Position numbers and translations under genes: made by a program. 64,000 nucleotides of DNA from contig CAKKRE010000027.1 of the NCBI GenBank assembly GCA_919902505.1, forward strand, positions 61,604 through 125,603, written 5' to 3'. Below, one piece after another: positions 51,095 through 60,031 of this stretch; the stretch's first letter is position 1; each line of letters begins with the position of its first letter. This stretch comes from Nitrospiraceae bacterium (GTDB lineage: Bacteria > Nitrospirota > Nitrospiria > Nitrospirales > Nitrospiraceae). Under the pieces are notes generated by a model that was given only the letters and a program-made list of their open reading frames with translations, made no database searches and had not been told where the DNA came from.

Positions 51095-52651
51095 ATGAGG
51101 ACATTACCCATGCGCGCCAGCCTGATCATCCTGTCTTGCAGTCTCGCAGCTGTGACGGCCCTCCCTGTTCATGCTCAGAACGCTCAAAGTGTTCGCCTGG
51201 GGGAAGCCGCCCTCACGTATGCCGCCGGTTCGATTCGACAGGAGATGCCGATTGACGGGGTGATCAATGTGATATCCGGAGATAATCAGCTTTCCGGAAA
51301 CCGGATGATGTTGGGCTGGTCCGGGACCGATACTCTCTACCTCAAATTGAAGAATCCCGGTGATGCGGTGCTCGGTGACCTGTACACCGTGTACCGGCGC
51401 TCGCGCAAAGTGTTTCACCCCATGACCAAGCAGTACATGGGCTATATCATCAATAGAGTGGGGGTGGTGAAAGTCATTCAGATAGACGCGGTGCTGGTTG
51501 GCGTCCAGGTTGTTCGGTCCTATGGTCCCCTCTCCCCTGGCGATCCGGTCATGCGGTTTACGCCGCCTTCAGCAGAAGAAGTCGTCGAGACCGTGGCAGA
51601 CGCGGGTGAGATCGATGCCATGATCGTGGAGTTGCAGGCCGACAAACATATGTCGCTCGTGTCGCAGGGAAACCTGGTGTATCTCGATAAGGGAACGGAC
51701 GACGGTCTCCATCCGGGGCGTCAGATGGAAGTCTTCCGCACTGGCGGCGGGCTTCCCGAGCGGAAAATCGGGGAAGTGAAGATCCTTTCCGCGGAACCGC
51801 GCACGGCCACCGCGTTGTTGTCCAAGGCGACGGCACGCGCTCTGATCGGTGACCGCGTTCGCCCCAAGCACGCGTCGCCTGTTGAGGTCGTGCAATATGA
51901 GAACGGGGACTCGGATGTTCCGGCTGCGACGGTCCAACCGGTGCTGAACGCCAGGACGGACAGCGCTGCCGCGATGCCGAGCGAGTCCCATTCGATGAGC
52001 AAACCCAGGGTCGAGCGCGCTCATGGAAGCACCAGGATCAATCTCGATGATCTGGCAGATCAGTTGGAATATGAATCCGGTGAGGTGAAAGTGAAACCTG
52101 CCGGCGTACCCATTCTGGAACAATTGGCGGAGTATTTGAGGACTGCTGCGGTCTCTCAGCAAGTGCGCGTGGAAGGTCACTCCGACAATATGGAGATAGG
52201 GCCGTCGCTCAAAGGAGTATTCCCAACCAATTGGGAGCTGTCAAAGGCCCGTGCCGCCGAGGTCGTGCGGTATCTGATCGAGAAGGGCGGCATGGATTCA
52301 GCGAAGTTGTCTGCTGTGGGGTATGGAGCGAGCCGTCCTGTCGCCGGCAATGGGACCGAGGAGGGCCGCAAAAAGAACCGCCGCATCGAGGTTGTGCTCG
52401 ATTCGCCGGAGGAGGGGCCCCAGGCCCAGTCCGCGAAGGCGCCGCTGAGTGAGAGCGCCCCGATCCCGGCGCAGTTTACGTATAACCAACTGGACGCGGC
52501 GCCGGCATCCACCCCAGTCGTGCCGCCCGCCTCAGCAACCCCGTTAGGATCGGCGTCGGTGGATGCACCGATCGCTCCCGCTCCCTCGGATGTCGCAGTG
52601 CCGGTTTCGCCTGTCGGCGGTGAAACGGCCTCGCCCCCACCCGGTTCGTAA
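51095..52651 (+). CDS. Exported OmpA-domain protein
   Basis: About 518 residues. A signal peptide (MRASLIILSCSLAAVTALPVHA) is followed by a region of about 300 residues with LysM-like or beta-rich repeats (VYLDKGTDDGLHPGRQMEVF, GLPERKIGEVKILSAEPRTA) and a C-terminal OmpA peptidoglycan-binding domain (VRVEGHSDNMEIGPS, NWELSKARAAEVVRYLIEKG, LSAVGYGASRPVAGN, EGRKKNRRIEVVL). A Pro/Ala-rich tail of about 70 residues closes it. Likely an envelope protein anchored to the cell wall. Starts at 51095 and 51110 are both possible; the latter has AGGA nearer. Confidence 0.85.
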   Translation: MRTLPMRASLIILSCSLAAVTALPVHAQNAQSVRLGEAALTYAAGSIRQEMPIDGVINVISGDNQLSGNRMMLGWSGTDTLYLKLKNPGDAVLGDLYTVYRRSRKVFHPMTKQYMGYIINRVGVVKVIQIDAVLVGVQVVRSYGPLSPGDPVMRFTPPSAEEVVETVADAGEIDAMIVELQADKHMSLVSQGNLVYLDKGTDDGLHPGRQMEVFRTGGGLPERKIGEVKILSAEPRTATALLSKATARALIGDRVRPKHASPVEVVQYENGDSDVPAATVQPVLNARTDSAAAMPSESHSMSKPRVERAHGSTRINLDDLADQLEYESGEVKVKPAGVPILEQLAEYLRTAAVSQQVRVEGHSDNMEIGPSLKGVFPTNWELSKARAAEVVRYLIEKGGMDSAKLSAVGYGASRPVAGNGTEEGRKKNRRIEVVLDSPEEGPQAQSAKAPLSESAPIPAQFTYNQLDAAPASTPVVPPASATPLGSASVDAPIAPAPSDVAVPVSPVGGETASPPPGS

Positions 52652-52812
52652 TGAGTGACGGCGACCGGTCTCTTCCGAGAAGGCCCGTCGCCACAGGTGT
52701 GTTGATCCTCCCCCCTGGCCGATAGACTCTCGCTTCCAGTACGGCGTCCCGTCAGCGCCCTTCTCGCAAGGACTGTGATTGTTGCTCTCATCCGGTGTTG
52801 TTAGAATGCCGC

Positions 52813-55188
52813 ATGTTCGATCACCGTTCGTCTGCAACTCCACCGGTGGCTCCTGGGCCTCCCCTTACATATGCCGATGTGGTGCTGCCGCGCCGCCTTC
52901 ACCGGCCTTTTACCTATGTGATCCCGTCTTCACTCAAGGGGCAGGTCGCAATCGGGCAATCAGTGATCGTGCCGTTTGGGTCCCAGGACCTTCACGGTCT
53001 TGTCACGGCGGTGTATGACCGCCTTCCGCTCGGCGCTCCCGAGCAGGGGCTAAAAGCCGTCCGCTGCCTTGCCCCAGCGTCTCCAGACCACCTGCTCACC
53101 TCCAGTCAAATCGATCTCAGCCGGTGGGTAGCCGACCGGTATGCCGCACCGTGGGGGCAATGCATCAAGCTTGTGGCGCCTTGTGTCGATCAGGTCGATC
53201 GGCGGCCATCACGGTATCGGCCAACAGAGCAGGGCATGGACAATTCGTCGTTGCCTGAGGGCTTGGGAGAAGTGGAAACTCAGGTACTCTCGCGCCTTCG
53301 TCGTCGTCCCAAGGGCATTACAGAGGGTACCCTGGCACAGGGCGACAAGTCCCATGTCATGCGCGCGTTGCAGATACTGATTCGAAGAGGGCTCGTGGTG
53401 CGCTGCGAAAATGCGGTTGTCCCAAGGGCGGCTCAAGCCAAAAAACCCCCCTCTCCGGGGGCGGAGCAGGCGGTTTTTGCGAGATTGACAGTTGATGACT
53501 TACCGCCACCACTGGAGGCGGTAGCGTGGCCTGATACCGTTGGCCGGGCGCTTTCGCAGGGCGCATACGGCTCGTTTCTGGTTCAGGGGGCTCGGGCCAC
53601 CAGACTCTGGTGTCTTGTGCAGGCAGCCCGGGCCGCTATCCGTCGTGGGCGGCGTGTGTTGGTCGTCACGGGTGACGTCGAGAATGCCGGTCGATTGGCC
53701 GATGCCCTGGCGGCAGCGGGAGAACGGCCGTTGCTCCTGCACAGCGGTCTTTCGGCACGGGAACGCGCAACAGTGTGGCAATCGGTACAGGATTCGTCGG
53801 CCACGATCCTGGTCGGCACCCGCATGGCGGTGTTCGCGCCCATCGATCGATTGGGATTGGTGTGGGTGGAAGGTGAGGACGATGCGTCCCTTAAGGAGGA
53901 GCAATCGCCCCGGTACCATGCGCGGGAGGTGGCACGGCGGCGGGCCTTCTGCGATCGAGCCCTGTTGGTGCTGGCCTCGAGCCATCCGTCGCTTGAGAGT
54001 TGGTCGGCGGTTCAGCAAGGGGAGATGACCGCCTGTGTCTACCGAGACCCTGCAGGTTCTCCGAGGGTGCAGGTCATCGATGTGAGGGAGTACTCCAGGG
54101 AGACCCCGGCGGGAACCTTGTTATCGCCGCCGCTCTATGAGGGCATTCAGGAAGCCCTGCGGCAGAACGCACTGGCGATTCTCTATCTGAACCGCAAAGG
54201 ATTTGCGAGCGTCTTGCATTGCGGGGATTGTGGCGCGATGCCGCAGTGCGATGCGTGTAGCGTGGCATTGACGTTTTTCCGGCGCAGTAATCATGTGCGG
54301 TGCCATTATTGCGGGCGAACGAAACCCGTGCCGGATCATTGCACTCGGTGCCAATCGCTCAAGTTGGAGCCGGTTGGGTCAGGTACGGAGCGTATCGAGG
54401 AGGCCGTACGGCGAAAGTTCCCTCTGGCGCGGGTGGGCCGTATGGATGGTGAGACGATTCGCCGCCCTGCTGATGCACGGGCGTTCAGTCGGCTGCTTGC
54501 CGCCGGTGAATTGGACATCGTGATCGGCACGCAGATGTTGTTCCGGTTTGGCCTTCAGGCACGGGCGGCGTTTGTCGGGGTTCCGGATGCGGATGCCGGT
54601 CTTCACGTGCCGGACTTTCGCTCGGCGGAACGGATGTACCATGGCTTGGTGGATGCCGTGGAGTTAGCTCTGCCCGCTCATGCCGGAGGCGTGGTGATGA
54701 TCCAGACCCGGTTAACGGATCATCATGCGATTATGGCGGTGGCCGCTGGTGACGATTCCGTGTTTCTTCAGCAGGAGCAGGCTTTTCGACAAATGCTTCA
54801 GTACCCGCCTCTGACGTCGCTTGTGAGGTTGGATGTGTCCGGGACGCTGGAACCGGTGGTCGCCCAAGCCGCCGGTCGCTGGGCGGCGTTGTTACGGGCG
54901 GAGGTGGTGAGTGTCGGAAATCGGGGGACCAATGCCGGCGACGGTTCGCCTCTGCCGCAGCGTTCCACTGGTTTTAGTGGAGAGACGAGCAGCATCGTTA
55001 TCCTGGGACCGTCTCCGGCACCGCATGCCATGGCGCGAGGTCGCTATTGTTGGCAGATTCTGGTCAAGTCCCTGTCTCTTGAAGCAGGCAAAGAAATAGT
55101 CGTGCGGACCCGTGAAGTGCTCGATCGGGAATCACGACGAGGTGGCCTCCGGTTCGATATCGATGTCGATCCGGTTGCCATGGCGTGA
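52813..55188 (+). CDS. priA: Primosomal protein N' (PriA) with degenerate ATPase motifs
   Basis: 791 residues. The N-terminal 3'-DNA-binding domain (YADVVLPRRLHRPFTYVIPS, VIVPFGSQDLHGLVTAVYDR) and the eight zinc Cys (470, 473, 479, 482, 497, 500, 510, 513; CGDCGAMPQCDACSVALTF and CHYCGRTKPVPDHCTRCQ) are intact. The Walker A loop, normally GVTGSGKTEVY, reads VQGARATRLW (residues 257-266). The DEEH box reads VEGEDDAS (residues 352-359) before KEEQSPRYHAREVA. ATP-driven unwinding is therefore unlikely; such PriA relatives are known in actinobacteria. The fork-binding and helicase-loading platform role may remain. Confidence 0.9.
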   Translation: MFDHRSSATPPVAPGPPLTYADVVLPRRLHRPFTYVIPSSLKGQVAIGQSVIVPFGSQDLHGLVTAVYDRLPLGAPEQGLKAVRCLAPASPDHLLTSSQIDLSRWVADRYAAPWGQCIKLVAPCVDQVDRRPSRYRPTEQGMDNSSLPEGLGEVETQVLSRLRRRPKGITEGTLAQGDKSHVMRALQILIRRGLVVRCENAVVPRAAQAKKPPSPGAEQAVFARLTVDDLPPPLEAVAWPDTVGRALSQGAYGSFLVQGARATRLWCLVQAARAAIRRGRRVLVVTGDVENAGRLADALAAAGERPLLLHSGLSARERATVWQSVQDSSATILVGTRMAVFAPIDRLGLVWVEGEDDASLKEEQSPRYHAREVARRRAFCDRALLVLASSHPSLESWSAVQQGEMTACVYRDPAGSPRVQVIDVREYSRETPAGTLLSPPLYEGIQEALRQNALAILYLNRKGFASVLHCGDCGAMPQCDACSVALTFFRRSNHVRCHYCGRTKPVPDHCTRCQSLKLEPVGSGTERIEEAVRRKFPLARVGRMDGETIRRPADARAFSRLLAAGELDIVIGTQMLFRFGLQARAAFVGVPDADAGLHVPDFRSAERMYHGLVDAVELALPAHAGGVVMIQTRLTDHHAIMAVAAGDDSVFLQQEQAFRQMLQYPPLTSLVRLDVSGTLEPVVAQAAGRWAALLRAEVVSVGNRGTNAGDGSPLPQRSTGFSGETSSIVILGPSPAPHAMARGRYCWQILVKSLSLEAGKEIVVRTREVLDRESRRGGLRFDIDVDPVAMA

Positions 55189-55194
55189 CGAGAG

Positions 55195-55632
55195 TCAGCG
55201 CCTGGCCCGTTTCTTCTTGCTCCGTGCCGGGACCGGCCCGTTTCCGGGCGGTGGTGCCGGCGGGGCGTTCTGTTCGCGTATACGCTTGAATAGTCCAAAC
55301 GCGAAGGTGATCCAGAACACCGATGTGAACAGTCCGAACAGCACGGCGTTCAGAATCGTTTCCATCTGCTCCTCGGTCGGCTGACTTCCTCCCATCCTCA
55401 TTCGAATCATGGTCACAATCGGCCAGGTCATGCTTTCGATACCGAGGCCCATGGTGGTCCAGGCCCAGACGGCCGCGATGCTGCGTCCCTGCCACCAGAG
55501 AAAGGCAGTCGATGCGGTGGCGACGAGCAGGGCCCAGGCGGTCGCCGCCTGCTCCCACATGACGAAAACCCCGATTGCGACGACGATGCCGCCGAATACC
55601 GCGTGTAGCTGCGGAGTCCACCACGTCTTCAT
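55195..55632 (-). CDS. Small integral membrane protein
   Basis: 145 residues. Four hydrophobic segments (LHAVFGGIVVAIGVFVMWEQ, TAWALLVATASTAFLWWQG, SIAAVWAWTTMGLGIESMTW, ILNAVLFGLFTSVFWITFAF) are followed by a Pro-rich linker and a basic end (RSKKKRARR). No family is recognised. The stop is 6 bases from the priA stop on the other strand. A longer in-frame ORF to 55860 adds sequence with no support. Confidence 0.7.
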   Translation of the reverse strand: MKTWWTPQLHAVFGGIVVAIGVFVMWEQAATAWALLVATASTAFLWWQGRSIAAVWAWTTMGLGIESMTWPIVTMIRMRMGGSQPTEEQMETILNAVLFGLFTSVFWITFAFGLFKRIREQNAPPAPPPGNGPVPARSKKKRARR

Positions 55633-55765
55633 GATCACATCTTTCTTGTATGCTTGTATGTATGAAGGGGACCGGAAAGCGGGCGCTAGTGTGCGGATCG
55701 ACGTGCCGGAAGTCAATGTGACAGTGGGGCGGTATGACGAACGGACCAGATGAGGCAGGCGTCGG

Positions 55766-56137
55766 TCAGCCGGCGATCTCGGCTTGAACCGCATCCAGGA
55801 GCTGTTGCATGTCGAAGGGTTTCTGGAGCGTGCGGCGCGCGCCCAGCATACGGGCCACATCGAGGAAGTTTAAGATGCCGATCATGTCGCTTCCGCCGGT
55901 GATCGCCATAATCCTGGCCTCGGGAAATTCGCGACGGAGCGTCAAAATGCTCTCAAGGCCGTCCTGGTCCGGCATCAGGATGTCCATAATCACGAGATCG
56001 GCCGGGGATTGGCGATAGTGGGACAGCCCTGCTTTGCCGTCGGCCGCTTCGCGGACATGATAGCCTGCCTGTTCCAGCGTGCTGCGAATCAGTCGGCGAA
56101 TCGCTTCTTCATCATCCACGATCAGGACCGAGGGCAT
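55766..56137 (-). CDS. Single-domain response regulator (CheY-like)
   Basis: 123 residues. SVLIVDDEEAIRRLIRSTLE, phospho-acceptor in DLVIMDILMPDQDGLESILT, ARIMAITGGSDM and RTLQKPFDMQQLLDAV complete a receiver without an output domain. The ATG at 56137 follows TGAGGA. It lies 108 bases beyond the PAS kinase on the same strand and is its probable partner. Confidence 0.9.
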   Translation of the reverse strand: MPSVLIVDDEEAIRRLIRSTLEQAGYHVREAADGKAGLSHYRQSPADLVIMDILMPDQDGLESILTLRREFPEARIMAITGGSDMIGILNFLDVARMLGARRTLQKPFDMQQLLDAVQAEIAG

Positions 56138-56245
56138 AACATTCCTCATAGGAGTATTCGTGTTCGAGTGTCTGGGTATTGGGTTGCGGCTCTCAGGAGA
56201 CGGCCGGTGGCGGCTTTCCGGCACCGTTTAGCTACTACAGTGAAT

Positions 56246-57844
56246 TTACCGCTCTTTGTCATGCTCGGCAAGAAGTTCCTTCGCTTCCGCGAGGGGTGCG
56301 GTGCGCTCGCGGCTCGGTTCCTGAACCACTGTCTGAGAGGGCTGAAGCATTGCGGGCAGATAGACCTCGATGGTGGTGCCCTGGCCGGCTGTGCTGGTAG
56401 CGCGGAGTGTTCCGCCATGCTCGCTCACGATTCGCTGCAACTCCACGAGACCCGCTCCTGCTTTGCTTCCCGTCGAGGGGGGTGCGAAAAGCGGATAGAT
56501 GATCGGCGCCCGGATGTCAGGGGGAATGCCTTTACCGGTATCCGAGATCATGAGGCGCACATACTGACCTGGTGGGAGTGGAAGGTCGTGACCGGTCATC
56601 GAAGCGTCAAGACCCATATTGTCGAGGCGGACCTCCAAGACCCCGCCGCTGATCGTCATGGCCTGTTGAGACCGTGCCAGCAGGTTCAGGCAGAGTTCAT
56701 GGATCTGGGTTGGGTCGGCAAGCACGGGGTTGGTTGCGCCGGGAATCCATTCGCGGAGGCTGATGGACTCCGGCAATTTCATCTTCAGGACTCGCAGTGT
56801 TTCTTTGAGGAGGATATCCAGGGAGAGCGGCTGTTTCGCGCCGTCCGTCTGTCGACCGACCATGAGCATTTGTGTGACGAGATCACGAGCCCGTTTCGAC
56901 GCGAGGACTACCTGCTGGATGTGGCCATGGACGCGACTGTCCGGCACGAGTGACGGGAGCGCCAAGTCCGAGAACCCCATGATGGCAGTCAGGCAATTGT
57001 TAAATTCATGGGCGATGCCGCCGGCCAGCGTCGCCACGGTCGCCATTTTTTTTGCCCGATGCAGTTGCCCGGCGATGACCTTCCGTTCGGTGATATGGGT
57101 GCCCAGAATTTGGATGGCTGGATGTCCATCGAAGATGACCGGGGCCGCTGTCAATTCGACATCAATGACCGTTCCGTCAGGTCGTACCAATTGTCGCTCG
57201 ACTGAGGGGCTGGGCGCCGCTTCCGCCAGGGGGAGATCGTGGAGAAACTCTTTCGGGAAGAAATCCCACAGCGGGCGGCCCTCGATGGGGTGTGCGGTCG
57301 CGAGTCCGAAAAGCCGGGCACCGGCTTCATTGATGAACAGGATGGCATTGTCCGCATGGACGAGGATTGCATGGGGCGACTGTTGCGCCAGCGTCCGGTA
57401 GCGCTCCTCGCTTGCGTGCAGGGCGTCCAGTGCCAGTTGTCTGGGGGTAATGTCGCGCACGATGCCGACGTAACCGCCGGAGGGTCCTCCGCCGCTGCGC
57501 AATGGGAAGGCTTCCGCCATGACCCAGCGCAGCGAGCCGTCCGGCCGCCGGAAGCGAAACTCGCGTGAAAAGCTGCGCTCGGCGTTGGTGGCCCCAGACC
57601 ATTCGCTGCAGATTGGGTCATGGTCTTCGGGTGCCAGCGCATTGCGCCAGCATTCCCCGGGCGTCGGTGCGACGGGAAGTCCGGCGATGCGGCGCAGCCG
57701 CTCGTTCAGGTACAGCGTGCGGCCTTCGGGGTCCGACAGAAAGATGCCGATGGATGCTTGACCGGACAGGGTTCGGACAAGGGCCTCAACGGTGCTGAAA
57801 TCTCCCGGCGGCGGGAGGGCCGTTGTCACGTCTTGCGCAGTCAC
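56246..57844 (-). CDS. PAS-domain histidine kinase with altered ATP-binding motifs
   Basis: 532 residues, soluble. Two PAS domains: residues 25-145 (GIFLSDPEGRTLYLNERLRR, FRFRRPDGSLRWVMAEAFPL) and 150-265 (HAILVHADNAILFINEAGAR, ELTAAPVIFDGHPAIQILGT). A HisKA region (ATLAGGIAHEFNNCLTAIMG, intact phospho-His) follows. The HATPase domain departs from consensus: the N-box is LCLNLLARSQQAM, losing the second Asn of NLxxNAxxA, and the lid GTGLGL is GAGLVEL, though DTGKGIPPD is normal. Kinase activity may be weak or lost. Neighbour: the receiver at 55766-56137. Confidence 0.88.
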   Translation of the reverse strand: MTAQDVTTALPPPGDFSTVEALVRTLSGQASIGIFLSDPEGRTLYLNERLRRIAGLPVAPTPGECWRNALAPEDHDPICSEWSGATNAERSFSREFRFRRPDGSLRWVMAEAFPLRSGGGPSGGYVGIVRDITPRQLALDALHASEERYRTLAQQSPHAILVHADNAILFINEAGARLFGLATAHPIEGRPLWDFFPKEFLHDLPLAEAAPSPSVERQLVRPDGTVIDVELTAAPVIFDGHPAIQILGTHITERKVIAGQLHRAKKMATVATLAGGIAHEFNNCLTAIMGFSDLALPSLVPDSRVHGHIQQVVLASKRARDLVTQMLMVGRQTDGAKQPLSLDILLKETLRVLKMKLPESISLREWIPGATNPVLADPTQIHELCLNLLARSQQAMTISGGVLEVRLDNMGLDASMTGHDLPLPPGQYVRLMISDTGKGIPPDIRAPIIYPLFAPPSTGSKAGAGLVELQRIVSEHGGTLRATSTAGQGTTIEVYLPAMLQPSQTVVQEPSRERTAPLAEAKELLAEHDKER

Positions 57845-58280
57845 AGGTGCCTCCTTCGTCTGGTATGAGCGGGCTGCATTCTCAGTGGACGTTCCCTCAC
57901 CATGCGTGGATGCGAGAGGGTTGGCGGGACTGCTTCGGCGGAACGTTCATTTGGTATGACGTGTCGCACTCACCATCCAGTGAATAGGCTTGCACGCCGC
58001 ACATCATAGCATCAAGCCGGAGTAGGCGGTTAGAGATGATTGATAATTGGGAATGTAATTGGGCCCTAGTGGAATAGGGCCGTTTATCTGTGGCAGAGGA
58101 GTCACCGCAGAGCCGTCGATCCTGGCTGGTGGCTGCGCAACGAGCCGGATGGCGTAGGTGCTGCGGGGTGCACGCTGCCGGAGAGAAGAGGCGCCTGAAG
58201 GAGGATGGTGCTGAAGGGAACGTGCCGTATTTGCGGCGAGTCGCTGATGGGCCGTGAGTTCGTCAGACGACGGTTGAGTT
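57845..58280. other. Gene-free region with one hairpin
   Basis: No coding region is supported between the PAS kinase and tRNA-Leu(GAG). GGCCCTA (58062-58068) and TAGGGCC (58075-58081) form a small hairpin followed by GTTTAT, possibly an end for transcripts coming from either side. Confidence 0.4.
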
Positions 58281-58364
58281 TGGTGCCGAAGGCGGGACTT
58301 GAACCCGCACGGCTTGCGCCACACGCCCCTCAAACGTGCGTGTCTGCCATTCCACCACTTCGGC
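58281..58364 (-). tRNA. tRNA-Leu (GAG)
   Basis: On the minus strand the acceptor stem is GCCGAAG/CTTCGGC, identical to that of the other tRNA-Leu in the window. The anticodon loop TTTGAGG reads GAG, the variable arm is long (class II), the T-loop is GGTTCAAGTCC and CCA is encoded at the end. Confidence 0.96.
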
Positions 58365-58588
58365 AACCGAGAGTCTCTCCGTCGAAACATGAAGCGAGGT
58401 ACACACAAGCTAGACGGCGGTGAACCGCGCATTCTCGCTACGCCGGTGCCAGGCCTCAGAGGAAGCGCATTATAGAAGTGGTCCAAAATGCTTGTCAATC
58501 AACTAGTTGTCCAGTAGAATTCACGCGTGCTGCGCGGACCTGCCGCAGATCCTTCCTCATCACAGCGATCAGCAGGCCAACAATCGAG

Positions 58589-59284
58589 ATGACGCCTCTC
58601 TCAGTCTCACATATTTCGGGCACCAGTCGGCAGACTGACATTGCCGCGTTGTTTGATGTCGACAATACCTTGCTCCCCGGTCAGGCGAGCGAAGTCCGTT
58701 TTTTTCGCTTTCTCTGGAAGCGGGGTCTTGTCGGGTGGCGCGAGCTGCGGGACAGTGTCGGCTGGGTGCTTCGCAATGCGCCTCCGGTGTCATTGCACCC
58801 CCTGCGGGAACGGAAGCTTTATCTGGCCGGGAAGGCTGCGGCAGAGGTTGAGTCACTGGCTGAGGAGTTCTGTCGTGCCGAGCTGTTTCCGCGTCTTTCG
58901 GCGCAAGGGCTTGCTCGCATGGACGAACATCGTCGGGCGGGGCACCATATCGTGCTGGTGACCGGATCCCTCGACTTCCTCATTGCTCCGTTGGCCACCT
59001 TGCTGGAGGTCCCCACCTTGCTGGCCGCGAAACTGGAACGGCAACAGCGTCGTTTTACAGGCCAGGTCTGTGCCCCCCTTCCCTATGGGCCCGGCAAGCG
59101 CGCATTGATCGCCCGGCTGACACAGGAATCCCGCATTGATCTGACGCAGTCGTTTGCCTATGGCGATAGTCCCGGCGATGTGGAGTTGCTGGAAATGGTG
59201 GGGCATCCATTGGTTGTGAATCCGATTCGTGGAATGGATCGCATTGCGCGACGCAATGGATGGCCGGTGACGACATGGAAATGA
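58589..59284 (+). CDS. HAD-IB family hydrolase (SerB/PhoP-like)
   Basis: 231 residues. HAD motif I is ALFDVDNTLLPG (nucleophile Asp in DxDxT), motif II is HIVLVTGSLDF, the Lys of motif III lies in GPGKRALIARL, and motif IV is FAYGDSPGDVELLEMVGHPL. This matches the subfamily IB hydrolases that include phosphoserine phosphatase and lysophosphatidate-type enzymes. FFRFLWKRGLVGW in the cap region is typical of the latter group. The substrate is not decided. Start at 58589 chosen where homology begins. Confidence 0.88.
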   Translation: MTPLSVSHISGTSRQTDIAALFDVDNTLLPGQASEVRFFRFLWKRGLVGWRELRDSVGWVLRNAPPVSLHPLRERKLYLAGKAAAEVESLAEEFCRAELFPRLSAQGLARMDEHRRAGHHIVLVTGSLDFLIAPLATLLEVPTLLAAKLERQQRRFTGQVCAPLPYGPGKRALIARLTQESRIDLTQSFAYGDSPGDVELLEMVGHPLVVNPIRGMDRIARRNGWPVTTWK

Positions 59285-59335
59285 GTCCCCCGGTTCATCC
59301 ATCAGTGCGCCGCTAAGCTGCTAAGTCAATCGGCG

Positions 59336-59974
59336 ATGGTCAAGATTACCGAAATTTTCCACAGCATCCAGGGCGAGTCTACCTATGCCGGCCGTCCCTG
59401 CGTATTCGTCCGGTTGACCGGTTGTCCGCTGCGTTGCACCTGGTGCGACACGGCCTATGCTTTTTATGGCGGCCAGGACATGACAATTGACGATATTGTC
59501 GCTCAGGTCCGCGCGTTCGATTGTGATCTTGTGGAAGTGACCGGAGGAGAGCCGCTAAGCCAGCCGGCGTCTCTTCCGTTGTTGACTCGCCTGTGTGATG
59601 AGGGCTTCGAGGTGCTCGTGGAAACCAGTGGGGCCATCGATACCACGGGTGTGGACCGGCGGGTGCATGTGATTCTTGACGTGAAATGTCCCGGGAGCGG
59701 AATGACCGATCGCATGTGTTGGTCGAACCTCGACCGGCTCGCGCCTCAGGATGAAGTAAAATTCGTAATCAAGGATCGGGCGGACTATGAATGGGCGCGA
59801 GAGGTGGTGCATCGCCACGATCTTCCGGCGCGGTGCACGGTGCTCATGAGTCCGGTGTTCGGTGAAGTGGAGGTGCGGCATTTGGCAGAGTGGATGTTGG
59901 CCGACAAGTTGCCGGTGCGGTTTCAGTTGCAAATGCACAAATACATTTGGGCGCCGGATATGCGCGGCGTCTGA
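59336..59974 (+). CDS. queE: 7-carboxy-7-deazaguanine synthase
   Basis: 212-residue radical SAM enzyme of the queuosine/preQ1 pathway: it converts carboxytetrahydropterin to 7-carboxy-7-deazaguanine. EIFHSIQGESTYAGRPCVFV is the QueE N-terminus, GCPLRCTWCDTAYAF carries the CxxxCxxC cluster, VEVTGGEPLSQ binds SAM, and DVKCPGSGM contains the conserved substrate Asp/Lys. QLQMHKYIWAPDMRGV is the usual end. queC, queD and queF are not in the window. Confidence 0.95.
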   Translation: MVKITEIFHSIQGESTYAGRPCVFVRLTGCPLRCTWCDTAYAFYGGQDMTIDDIVAQVRAFDCDLVEVTGGEPLSQPASLPLLTRLCDEGFEVLVETSGAIDTTGVDRRVHVILDVKCPGSGMTDRMCWSNLDRLAPQDEVKFVIKDRADYEWAREVVHRHDLPARCTVLMSPVFGEVEVRHLAEWMLADKLPVRFQLQMHKYIWAPDMRGV

Positions 59975-60031
59975 GGGGGCGAGGCCTTGAACACAGGCGG
60001 TCTGTGAACGGCAAGAACCAGGGGAGGATTG

